A DNA stretch of 64,000 nucleotides from Oidiodendron maius Zn (Eukaryota > Ascomycota > Leotiomycetes > Myxotrichaceae): the NCBI GenBank assembly GCA_000827325.1, contig KN832881.1, positions 270,616 through 334,615 of the forward strand, read 5' to 3'. This document shows positions 22,774 through 32,856 of the stretch, piece after piece (positions within the stretch are counted from its first letter, which is position 1; each line of letters starts with the position of its first letter). Below the pieces are notes generated by a model. The model saw only the letters and a program-made list of their open reading frames with translations, ran no database searches and was not told the DNA's origin. A program made the translations under genes and the position numbers.

Positions 22774-23439
22774 TGTGAGCCGTGTCTCCTGCTCGATGCG
22801 TCGAGAGCCGGCCGCGCAACCTGAGGGGGGCCCTTTTATGCATTCAGCTCCAGGCTGAGGGGAAGAAGGGGGACGGGGAGCGCCGGGGCAGAGATTCTTC
22901 TGCCTGGGTTGATGGCAGGGCCGGTCGATGAATGTCGAACAAAATTACTCGTACTAGGGCACAGATCAAACAACACTGCCTGCCAGGCACATACTGATAA
23001 TAGAGTCTTTAGGATCGCGCGTGTCGATTACGGCGTGACGGGCACGATGAGGCCTCGGTGGTTGCTGGCAATGGAGAGCTCGTGGAATGTCGTTGGAAGC
23101 GGCCAATGAGAAGGTGATAATCGAGCACGTTTCGTTGACCCCAGGCGCCACTGCAAGTCCAGACCCCCGGAGAGGGGTAGCCCGATGGGGGATAGCGTTC
23201 CCAGCACGGGCGAAAAAGGTTATTCCGGCGTGTTAGGTAAGCATCTTGACCCAGGACCACCAGGACGGTACTTGGAGATACCTACGGCGAGAGATCGCGA
23301 CGGGGCCAAGCAGGAAGGCAGAAGGGAGGAAGAGACGCTGCGTCCAGAGATATCAACAGTATCATGAAATGCACCCGCGCCCTCGCCTCGACCATCTCGC
23401 GCGCGCACGTCAATCTCCTCGCGTGAAACTGTCGGACCC

Positions 23440-23457
23440 CACGTGTGACCCCACGTG
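23440..23457. promoter_or_regulatory. Pair of CACGTG boxes upstream of the phosphate-type transporter
   Basis: CACGTG at 23440-23445 and 23452-23457, each within CCCCACGTG, 12 bp start to start. CACGTG is the core of the Pho4/NUC-1 site that drives phosphate-starvation genes in fungi. They lie about 1.45 kb from the start codon, so the link is plausible but unproven. Confidence 0.45.
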
Positions 23458-24420
23458 CCCGCCGTTGCGGCTGCCAACAACAGAGGTCGTATGCGAGGCA
23501 AAGGAAATGAGACGCCATGCCGGACTTGCCGTGCCCGACAAGACTGACAGCAGGCATACAGTCAATGGTCAGAGAAGAAAAGCTTTTCCTCGTGATTTGA
23601 TTACGACCCTTTGACCATCCAGGTCGTTGCGACAGAAGCAGCCACAGACGCGACGCCTGCAGAGGAGGGCACGAGCACCGCCAGAACACCACCCGGTATC
23701 GTCGGGTACCCGTGTCGTCGGCATCCATCCCGCCCTGGGCAAGACAAGCTTCACCAAGACTTGCTCCCAAGACACCAAGCACGCCCCCTTCTGGACCCAA
23801 GAGATCTCTGTGATCTCTTGACCTTCGATCTCCCGCCGCACGCCGAGCCTGCCCAGCCCGCCATCGCCCTTGGCCCCCGACGCCACGCGCGGTAGGCCAG
23901 CTAGGCGGCTCCCTACCAGAGGAGAGGAGGACGGACGAGCAGGCGTGGCAAACAAACACAAGAGAGAGCCTTTCCAGTTTGCCCTGCCATACAAACTACG
24001 GCATCCGGAGATGCCAGCATCTCATCTTAAGTCGCCAAGGCCACTATGGGAGCCCGAAAAGACCCAGCATCCCGGCGCGCGTGTATAATTGGCAGCGGCG
24101 CGGGGCGCGGGCTGAGGTTTACTTTTTTTTTTTTTTCCAGCCTTTCCCTTCCTTTCCTTTTGGCGCCGTCCTGTTTTCCTGTTTTTCCTTCTTTGGGCGG
24201 TCGCCTGGCTTGTCTCGTTGTGGGAATGCTTTTCTGCCCACTCGTTGCCGGACGCGGTCAAGTGTCGATGCCCTGCATCCTACCAACCACCACTCACCAC
24301 CCCCAGGCTGTCAACGTGCCTCGTCGGACACGGCGTCGCAGCCTCGGCCTGTGCCGTATGACCCTTCCTCGCAGAATGTCATCCAAATGGGGCGCTCTAA
24401 GGAATGAGCGATTATAATAA

Positions 24421-26480
24421 TTCCCTCCCTGTTAGACTGTCTTACTGTGGCATCGTCGACCACGAGGAGGAATACGACCCTCAGTGGGCTGGAGGGGGGA
24501 GTGCTATAGTAGTGCTGTAGTAGTGATGTAGCAGTGCTGCATGGGAAGATTCAAAATATCAGAAAACTCCCTCACTATCCCCCTCGAGATTCATCCAAGG
24601 GTCCTGTATAGCCCGCCCTTAAAATAAAGAGACTCAAGCCTGGCTCAAAACCTCAAACACTGGATTCCCATCCCGTCGCTGCCCCAATCCTCCCTTCTTC
24701 CTTCGTGCGGAGATCTCTCGCGCCTCCCATCATCCCTCTATTGATCCCTCCCCACGAGTTGGCGCTCGCTTCCAGCTACTGTACCGTCCGGGCTGCATGC
24801 ACTGCACCGCCTCATGCGCCTGGCCTCGCCGTCTTGGCCTCCACGGGGTAGGGCGAGGTATCCTGAATGCTTATCCTCTATCCGCAACATCCGCTCCATG
24901 ATCTCGCCTCTTATCCTCTTCAACTAGTGAAGACGCCAAGGGAAGAGGGAAACAAAAATATAACAAACGCCATAAGCAGAACACCACAATACCTAGGCCC
25001 TCACTTCAATCCAACCCTAACGGACCCGACTCGAAACGGCCGGGTGCAGCAGGAGCAGGGTGAGCTACCGAGCTTGTGGGCGATTGGCTTACCTACGATG
25101 CTCCTTACTGTGCTTTTTCGTACTTTCTGTACACTCGACCTTACCTGACATCAGAAGCTTGGCTTCCTTGGGAAAACAGGGCTGCTGACAGGTATGGAGC
25201 TTGAGGCTAGCCCAAGAGTCACGGATGGAATCACACAGCGAGCCAATCCCACTACCACGGTACCCAAGGGTATGGGTAGGGGATCAGCTGAGAGTGAGAG
25301 CCATCGGGTCAGAGAGTTCTCTTCTGGTGCAGATGACTATGGGGGTGCCTACGGAATCGCCATGCCTGCACGGCTGCTGCGCGGGCAGGACTAAGCGGGC
25401 AACATACAGGAAATCACGCTGCGCGATGGGATATAAGGCAGCCAGCTGAGTTCTTTGATCAGCTACAGGCACCTACAGTTGTGCACTAGACTACTGCATG
25501 AGAAGTTGGTTTCCTGCCTGGACGGCTAGATGCATGCGTCTGTTCTTTGACGCCAAGCGAGATCGACCGTCCGAGGTTCAACGTCCTCTGGCTCACTCTT
25601 CTCCACATCCACATCCATCACGATCCCTCAATCCTCTCCCCATCAACACGCTTCTCTTTCTCATTTTTTTTCTTGCACGTGCAATCTAATCCCATCTCTC
25701 CATGTCCTTCTTATTCCCCAGCAATCCTCTTTAAACCCTACCTCTCCCCCAATCCTTCTCGTCCCTACCCCTCCTTCGTTCATCCATTCCTCCAAACCAC
25801 CTCGAAATCCAAAGCTAACCCTACAAACCACCACAATAATTTAAAAAGCTAACAAATACTACCAAACCTCTCTAGGTATCATTCATCGACTCACTATCTC
25901 GCACCAAAATCCAACCCGAAGCCAGACAAAAAACCTGTCTACCGCCTCCCGTGGAGACTCACCTCTTAGCACCACTTGTCGCCATCATCACCTTCCTCCC
26001 ACACCTTACATCACAATTCTAGACCGCTAGGACCTCCCGCAATCTGCCGTCCTACAAATAATCGGCAAAACTCCAAACCCAAAACGTTATCATCGATTAA
26101 AGATAGAGTTCATACCTCAGGCAATAAGGTATCCACACTTTGTACCTGCAGCAGATCAGATAGCTTGTGAAAAATTATCTCCCCGTCGCCACCACCACGC
26201 ACTACCGCCCTCGCCGAGCCTCACCACGCTATCGGCAGCCCACCATATGTAAGAAACCCGAATTGCTCGCGCGGCCTAAGGTCGAACAGTGCACGGAGTG
26301 CATTACGGTTCCAGCGCAACCGCCCCGGGGCTCGGGGTACGCTCAATGGGGATTGTCTTAGTGGACACTACTCAAGCGCTGGATCGGGCGCAGCCCAAGT
26401 AGGAATAGGTTTCTGTTCCTGTCTCTAAGATTATGGAATGGGAGCCGCGGCCGCCGGGGAGGCAAAAGCCGAGACCGAGA
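24421..26480 (+). other. Pyrimidine-rich gene-free stretch
   Basis: About 2 kb in which the plus strand from 25590 to 26060 is strongly C/T-rich with CATCC and ACATCC motifs, resembling the 5' leader of a fungal plus-strand mRNA. No coding frame follows: only frames of about 64 codons at 25976 and 26167, without recognisable domains. A palindromic CACGTG lies near 25676. Confidence 0.35.
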
Positions 26481-28889
26481 CATTTCAGATAAATTTTTTT
26501 CTGGCTAGGTAGTCTTGGATCGTGTCCCGGTGTATTCTCGTTGTATGTAAGATTTTGGCAATTCGCCGCTGTGGAGTGCGGCGATGGAAAACACGTGGGA
26601 AAACGTAGGAAGATTTACAAAGATTGGAGTGGAGAGTGGAGAGTGCGTGAGAAAAGGGTGCTGTAAAAAGGGCAAGCATGGCCAAGATTATTGGACGCCG
26701 CTGGAGGGATCGAGATCAGTGGTATTGTGGAAGCGAGGAATACCGCGTGGAGTGGGCGTAGTCATGCCTTACTCCTTGCCCCCGAGCAGAGTCAGATACA
26801 TGTCGAGACTGTGGAGTCTCACTGAGGAAGCGCAGAGTTGTGCCTCTTGGCTTCTCCCGCATTTTTGTGTTGTGGGAAATTTCCTTCTATTTCCTACTGC
26901 TTATATGTGATTTTCTCTCGTTCACAAAGTTGCGAGCAAGTTTATGGGATTTCTGGCAGTATGATTGATCAGCAATCAGAGCTCTCTCTATTGTTCATCA
27001 TGCACAGTGGAGTTCTTAAGAGGTTTATCTAACCCAACTCTCTTTCTACCTATCCCATGTCTTCATCCCCCGTGCTTCATTACTCTATTCCCACATACTG
27101 TACGTGTTATTCTTTATTCTCTTGGGTGTTTAAATGACAACAGCTAAGTCCTATGCCTTTAACTATACCTCATTTAAGCTACAAGTTTCTTCGAGCGCAA
27201 GCCAGATGCCGGAATAGGCTTAAATGGGCCAGAAATGGGCCAGCGTCACATAAAACACGTAAATTTGATCCCACATTACGGGATGTATAGATATAGTGGG
27301 TGTTAGTGTTTTATCACCTGAATATTTAAGATATTTCTCTCTTTTCATGAATGAAATTTGCGTAGGAAACCAAACTGAAGAAGCGGGCATATATACTGTC
27401 TATGCATATCTAATATTACTCGGATATTTATGTAATATCTGGTCAATATCAAGCTCTCACTGTGTCAAGTCTTACCTATTTGACGCCTTTGATCCAAGGA
27501 AATATGAGAAAATAATCTCCTCTTACTTATTGGATTGCGTAAATTATTCTATCTGCTTTGTTGCACAGTATTCTGGTGTTTGGACAATAGCTGTCATTGG
27601 TCAGGCTTAAAGCATGAAACATTCAACCAGTTGGAGACCTGAATCAAGGGGGTAGCATTAATCCTTACAATAGTCTAAAAGGCCCTTTTTTGTGGAATTG
27701 ATGCAGTGTGAGACTGCTAGGTAATATATCCCTTTCTGTCACCAATCGCAACTTGTATTTCGTCAAACAGAGACATATCTACTATCCCATTGGTCCATCA
27801 GACACTTCTACAACAGGATATTCTATTCCAAGAAACTTCTAAGAGGATAGTTCTCTAATGTACCATTTGGCAGAGTGAGCGGCTGAGAGTAGAGGCCAGT
27901 TGAGTTGTCAGTGTAAGAGGGACCATCAGTTACGGTGCGAATAGTATGTGCAACACCTACATCATAGAATTGTGCTAATTGACGAGTGTATTTTATTTCA
28001 TTCTTTTAATTGCCGAGACATTTCCTTCTACTTAATCTCTTGCTACTTCTTTCAGGTTAGATAGGTATGTCCTCAGAGCAAAGGTCGTCATATCTGGAAT
28101 AGAGTACGAGATAGATGCTTATATTTATCGATCAGAGCCTGCACTCTTAATGTGTAGCAGTCTAGGATCTTGAAATTACCAATAGAAGTCAAGGGTTCGA
28201 GAAGAGATGTTGAAATGTAGAAACGAGAGCAGAGCGCCATTGGGATCAACATTGCTCTTCATCCTCGGGTCCAATTCCGGCTATAGAATTAACCTTTCGA
28301 ATTAGTGGCAGTTCTCATAATAGATCATCATGAATAACAGGCGATCATCCAGTGTCGACTCTTCAGATATCCAATCTTTATACCATAGAGCATATTGGTA
28401 TTGATCCTCTCTCAATGTAGTTGTAATTCGGGTTCATGACTGTACCTTTGAATTGATATGATTCTACTCTCATATCTATTCAATACATTGAGTGATAAGC
28501 TTACGAAAATACCTAAGCATTTTATTTCAATTTATACTGAGTATATAAGAACCAGTTGCTTAAAACAAGAGCTTTTGCAACACCTACGTAATCATTTTCT
28601 CGCTATTTGCCATGTACAACATAATGTGAGTGTGTGAGATTTGGCTCATCACAGTCGAGAACCAATTAGGCCTTCTATACGAAACTTCCATTTAAAATCC
28701 ATTCATGGCCTTCATCATGAAGCCAAATATGAGAATTTTGAACAGTAAATACAATCCAAGACGTGCTCAGTCTTTGCTCGTATCGATACCCCCATTCCTA
28801 AGCTACCACACCATCCAGAAAACCCAAATAGATTATTCAAATCCACACAGATCAATGAATCAACTCCGTTTCCCTACCTACCTCTATCC
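26481..28889. other. AT-rich gene-free block downstream of PSO2
   Basis: 2.4 kb, clearly AT-richer than the preceding 4 kb from about 26850 on. The longest frame (27296-27610, 104 codons) has no recognised motif. A short direct repeat of AAATGGGCCAG occurs near 27220-27243. I see no transposase or reverse-transcriptase motif. Confidence 0.4.
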
Positions 28890-31673
28890 CTACCAAAGCT
28901 CACTAACATTCACCACGCCACGGATACTCTTCCGTCTCTCCGCCGCCCATTTCTCAATCCACGTCCTCATCTTCGCCCTGCTGGCTGCACTACCCACGTT
29001 TACTGTCGGCACGATCTTTCCTATCCGCAGCCCGCATGCGAACAGCGTCAGCTCCCGGAAGCTGCTGTGCTCCGAGTAAGGCACGCCGAAGCACGCCGCG
29101 CGCCGCGTGCTGCCCCGCTGTGGGACCAGGTCTGCGGATGAAAAGGAGGAGCGCCAGTGCGGTGAGGTCAAGATCGTGGGGATGGAGGGGTTGGTGTCAG
29201 ATCTGGGATGGGTTAAATGGGGTTAAATGGGATTTGATGGGAAGGGGAATGAAGGGAGAGGGAAAATGGAAGTGAGAATGGGAGACATGGGAGTGGGAAA
29301 TGGGTGCATTAAAGTGAACTCAAAAATAGGCGGCATAGGAGTGAAGGACACGAGGGTGGGGATGCGAGAAATCAGATACGGATAGAAATTCTTAACTCAC
29401 CTCGAATTGGGAGGCCGGTAGTTCCACCCCGTCGGTCTGAAACCGACAATCCTGCTGAAGTGCGACTGATACCCTTCAAGATACTCCAGTAGAGTCTCCG
29501 GCCGGATCTCCATCAACGATTGCATATGGATCTGGGCCGCACGCGGATCGTCCGTTAAGCGCGCCATCAGTTCCTCGTCCTCTAGCGCAGCGCAGACTCG
29601 TCGTTTCCCAGGCGGCGCCCAGATCTTGCAGTCGAGCGCCCTGGCGATGCCCAGGCAGATCTTCTCCTTGCCAATCGAGTACGTCCCGCAGACTACCAGA
29701 AGTCGGCCATGAGGCTTACTCGGTTCTTCTTCTTTTGGCGCAGCAGAGACAAAGTGCGTCATGCTGTTGCTTCCGCGGGCGACCTCCCAGGATACATTCT
29801 CGTCCTTCAAGCTGGCGCACATGTCCGCACACGCCTTGACCACGTCGTTCTGTGGAGGGAATGCATACCTCGGGTTCAGGTACGTCGTGTCAAGGTAGCA
29901 AACGTCAATCTGCTGCTGCTTGGTCCTGCCAGAGATTGAGTCCACGACATCAGCCATGAGCAAGGGATGCGCTAAGTGCTCAGGGCAAGCACGAAAGTCG
30001 CCACAGTGCAGCACACGCTGGATTTTGGGATTGGGACCCCTCCCGATGGTCTTTTCAAAGAGGAATAGTGAGCTTCCCGGGCAGTGGTTCGCCGGTATCA
30101 TCGTCACAGTAACTCCCTGCGTTTCGGGGACGTCGAAACGGGTTTCGAAGTCGAGAGCTATCACCCATTTTGGGTCCACTTGTAGCTGCTGCTTGACTAG
30201 GTTCGCCGTAACCGTGCTACAGTATATAGGACCATGGCTCCACGAAGACGTCAGGCCCACGTAGTGATCGCTATGGAAATGGCTCAGGAAGTAGGCATTG
30301 CAACCTTGAACTGCTCCATATCTGAATGCATCTACGCAGATGAAGAAGCCCGGCATAATCTTGTAAAATGGGCACGTTCTTTGGTACGCTGGTTTTCCTC
30401 TCGACGCCTCCTCTGCAGCTGCCGCGGTCGCCCAGGCCGCATCTTCTGCATTCCCAGACATTATTGCAGAGAAGGCTGAAAGCTTTGTAGACCCTCCAAT
30501 CTGAAATGGATTAACTTGTCCAGGCCGTGGAACTGCTGCTTTCCTGGCGAACCGGCTCCGGGCATCTGTAGGCATGAGTTTGGCTGCAGAATCTGGTGTG
30601 GCACTTTCCGCGTTTCCATCTAAGCATGCATTGACATGTCTCGTTGCTTCGTCAGGATCGAGTCCATTCAGGTCAGCCGCGCATATTGGACATGACGGTG
30701 CCATTTCCTCCAGAGGTCCCATGCTAGGTTCGTCGGGGAATCCATTAAATTCCGCCTCATCTCCCGCCTCTAAACGGTCTTGTTCTTTCATCCACTCGCG
30801 CTCAGCGAATTCTTCTCCCTCAGCATACTCCTCGAGAAAATTTTCCGCAGCGTCAAATTCATCCCATTGGTCTTTGTTCCTCTCTCCTTCTTCGAGTGAC
30901 GGGACTGTTGTGTTTTTCGTAATTAACGAGGTTGTTGGGCCATCACAAGACACTAGAATACTCTCTGAGAGAGGAAGATGGTCCTCAACGCTCTCCAGTT
31001 CGCCTGGCTTTGTCTCCATTAAATCAATATCTCTTTTTGTCGCACGATTGTTTCCTCCATTTCCAACTTCCATCTCGAATTTTGGGACTGCAACAACGAC
31101 ATCCTCCTCATCTGTATCTGAATCTGAGAGAAATGGTCCCGTTCTTCGCTTTTTAGGCTTCACGTTCGTCGGCTTATTGATCAAGGGAGGGATACATTCT
31201 GCTGCTAGTTTGTCCATCTGTGTCTCCCCATTCGAGGTCTTCCTCTTCTTCACTGGTCCACTGAGCTCATTAAATCTATCATCGCCATATAGATCCTCAA
31301 TCTCTGCATCCAAAATATCCGGACTTGCTAGTTCCGGTCCATCATATGTTCCTTGTGACAAGAAAATCGAGTCATCCTTCAAAGGGTTATCGACTTTCTT
31401 GAAGAAATTGAGAATGCTGGCATTAGGCTTGCGTGGCGCCTTCGCTGGCCCCAATACGGATTTTTTAGTACTCGAATTCGATCCGGCAGGTAGTAGAGTG
31501 TTGGCTTTGGGGTTAGGTCGAGGAGTAAGAGGTTTTGAGGAGCCGTTGCGGGATGCCATTATTGACGCAGTCTGAGAGGTTGTGTCGCTCGGCGGCGTTG
31601 GAGGTCTTCCGGTCGAAGGCGTTAGAGCAGTGGTATGTGAAGAGGGGGCATTATCTCGAGGCTTCCTGAACAT
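28890..31673 (-). CDS. pso2: DNA interstrand crosslink repair nuclease Pso2/Snm1
   Basis: Exons 31673-29401 and 29202-28890 (198-nt intron, GTGAGT...CCCAG) join in frame to about 861 residues. The N-terminal 320 residues are disordered; ASILNFFKK (about 85-93) resembles a PCNA-binding box. C328-x2-C331, H346 and C350 form a UBZ4-type ubiquitin-binding finger (CPICAADLNG...RHVNAC). The metallo-beta-lactamase core starts near 445, with HFHSDH (465-470), IPANHCPGSSLFLFE and LHCGDFRACPEHL. The beta-CASP region has YLDTTYLNPRYAFP. The second exon supplies DLVPQRGSTRRAACFGVPYS and the following conserved end PTVNVGS. Pso2 is a nuclear 5' exonuclease acting on crosslinks after incision. The frame of exon 1 stops at the donor, so the catalytic C-terminus depends on this intron. 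Confidence 0.9.
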
Positions 31674-32368
31674 GCTTGAGCATATATCTTTTCAGTGTGT
31701 ATGCTGCTCGACATGTAAGCTGCTTGGCCAGGGACTCGGATCGTTGAAGCAGACGAAAGATAACGTCCAGGAGTATATGCCAAGAGATACTCATTACAGA
31801 ACGCTAGGCATCATCATAATAGAGGCAAATTTATTATACTAAACGAGGGCAATGATAGAAGATTGGGCAGGCACCAAAGACTGAGCTACCAGGATGTAGG
31901 TTCCAGTGGAGAGGGGTTAGCAACACGAAAATCGAGGCTTAACAAAATCGCTTAACGCGAATTCCCGTGATATCAAACCTGTAAACCGCTCCATATAAAC
32001 GGGTCCAACTGAACTCTCTAACAACTGTTGTCAAACATCTGGCATATTCCTCTAGATGTGATCACGTACAAATAGTCAGTTCGCAACGGCTTACACATTC
32101 CCAACTGGGTATTGATTGTTCTAATATTTTTGACTTCCTTGTCTTGTAGCATTAAGTAGCCACCCAAGCCAGCACACCGCTGAACTCCATACTCAATGCA
32201 TATGCCAGAGTAATCTACCCAGTCTCATTATCGCAACTAGAAGTATTGGGAACGCTCTCTCCCACGCTTGACAGCGATGTCCTACCTCCAGACGACCAGC
32301 TCTCACTCTAGACCACCCTACCCTCTTCTGAGGTATATATTTTAAGTCACCTAAGCCCCAATAAATCA
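31674..32368. other. Intergenic, PSO2 promoter and LSM2 3' flank
   Basis: 695 bp between two minus-strand genes; AT-rich, no supported frame. Confidence 0.4.
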
Positions 32369-32856
32369 TCACTTCGCCTTTGAAGCCTGTTGTGCAGCCT
32401 CCCTCCGTGTCGCTATCACATGTTAGCACAAATTGCGCTCTGGTAAGAGGAGTACGCCTACCATCTTCCAGCAATGCTGTGTCCACGGCTGCACCAGGCA
32501 GGTGAACATATCTCACCACGCTTCCTCTAATAAAAACATTCTTGACCGATGACTATATGCATCCAACAATCAGCATTTTTCTCCAACTATCGCAACACAC
32601 ACCAGTACGCCCACTAACCAGGTGCGGATACTTCAGTTCCTCAACCACTGATATATCATCCAGCTTGATATTCAGGTACTGGTCCACTGATTTCAGCGTC
32701 CCGCGGAGCTGGATGTCGTTCTTGAGCTCCACAGTGACTTCGTGGTCGACCAACGTCTTGAAAAAACTGTGTACGAGAACAGTGTTAGCATGTCCACAGG
32801 GAACGAGCACAAGTAGGCGAAGTAAGTGAGATAATTCCGAACCTGAAGAAGAGCAT
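32369..32856 (-). CDS. lsm2: U6 snRNA-associated Sm-like protein LSm2
   Basis: Four exons, 32856-32843, 32766-32619, 32552-32462 and 32412-32369, join to 297 nt, 98 residues (yeast Lsm2 is 95). The product is MLFFSFFKTLVDHEVTVELK at the start, the Sm1 motif DIQLRGTLKSVDQYLNIKLD, the Sm2 motif SVKNVFIRGSVVRYVHLP, and the tail LLEDATRREAAQQASKAK. Lsm2 is part of the nuclear Lsm2-8 ring on U6 snRNA and the cytoplasmic Lsm1-7 ring in mRNA decay. The first exon is only 14 nt with donor GTTCGG, so single-frame predictions miss the true N-terminus and the C-terminus. All three junctions restore conserved family sequence. Confidence 0.95.

Larger units (their letters stand above)
21990..24420. other. 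GC-rich gene-free region upstream of the MFS transporter
   Basis: 2.4 kb of high-GC sequence with many overlapping frames on all six phases and none with recognisable content or clean splice structure; I treat them as by-products of high GC. It contains three G-runs (22509-22773), two CACGTG boxes (23440-23457) and a T-tract near 24122-24136. It probably includes the promoter and 5' leader of the transporter. Confidence 0.5.

Noticed and set aside
22009-24420. Many overlapping frames of 60 to 225 codons on both strands
   Set aside because: High GC keeps all phases open; none has recognisable motifs, consistent codon use or paired splice sites.
27296-27610. 104-codon plus-strand frame in the AT-rich block
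   Set aside because: No recognised family and no supporting splice or promoter signals.
28185-28275. Two B-box-like sequences (GGGTTCGAGAA, GGGTCCAATTCC)
   Set aside because: No matching A-box, acceptor stem or anticodon arm could be laid out around them.
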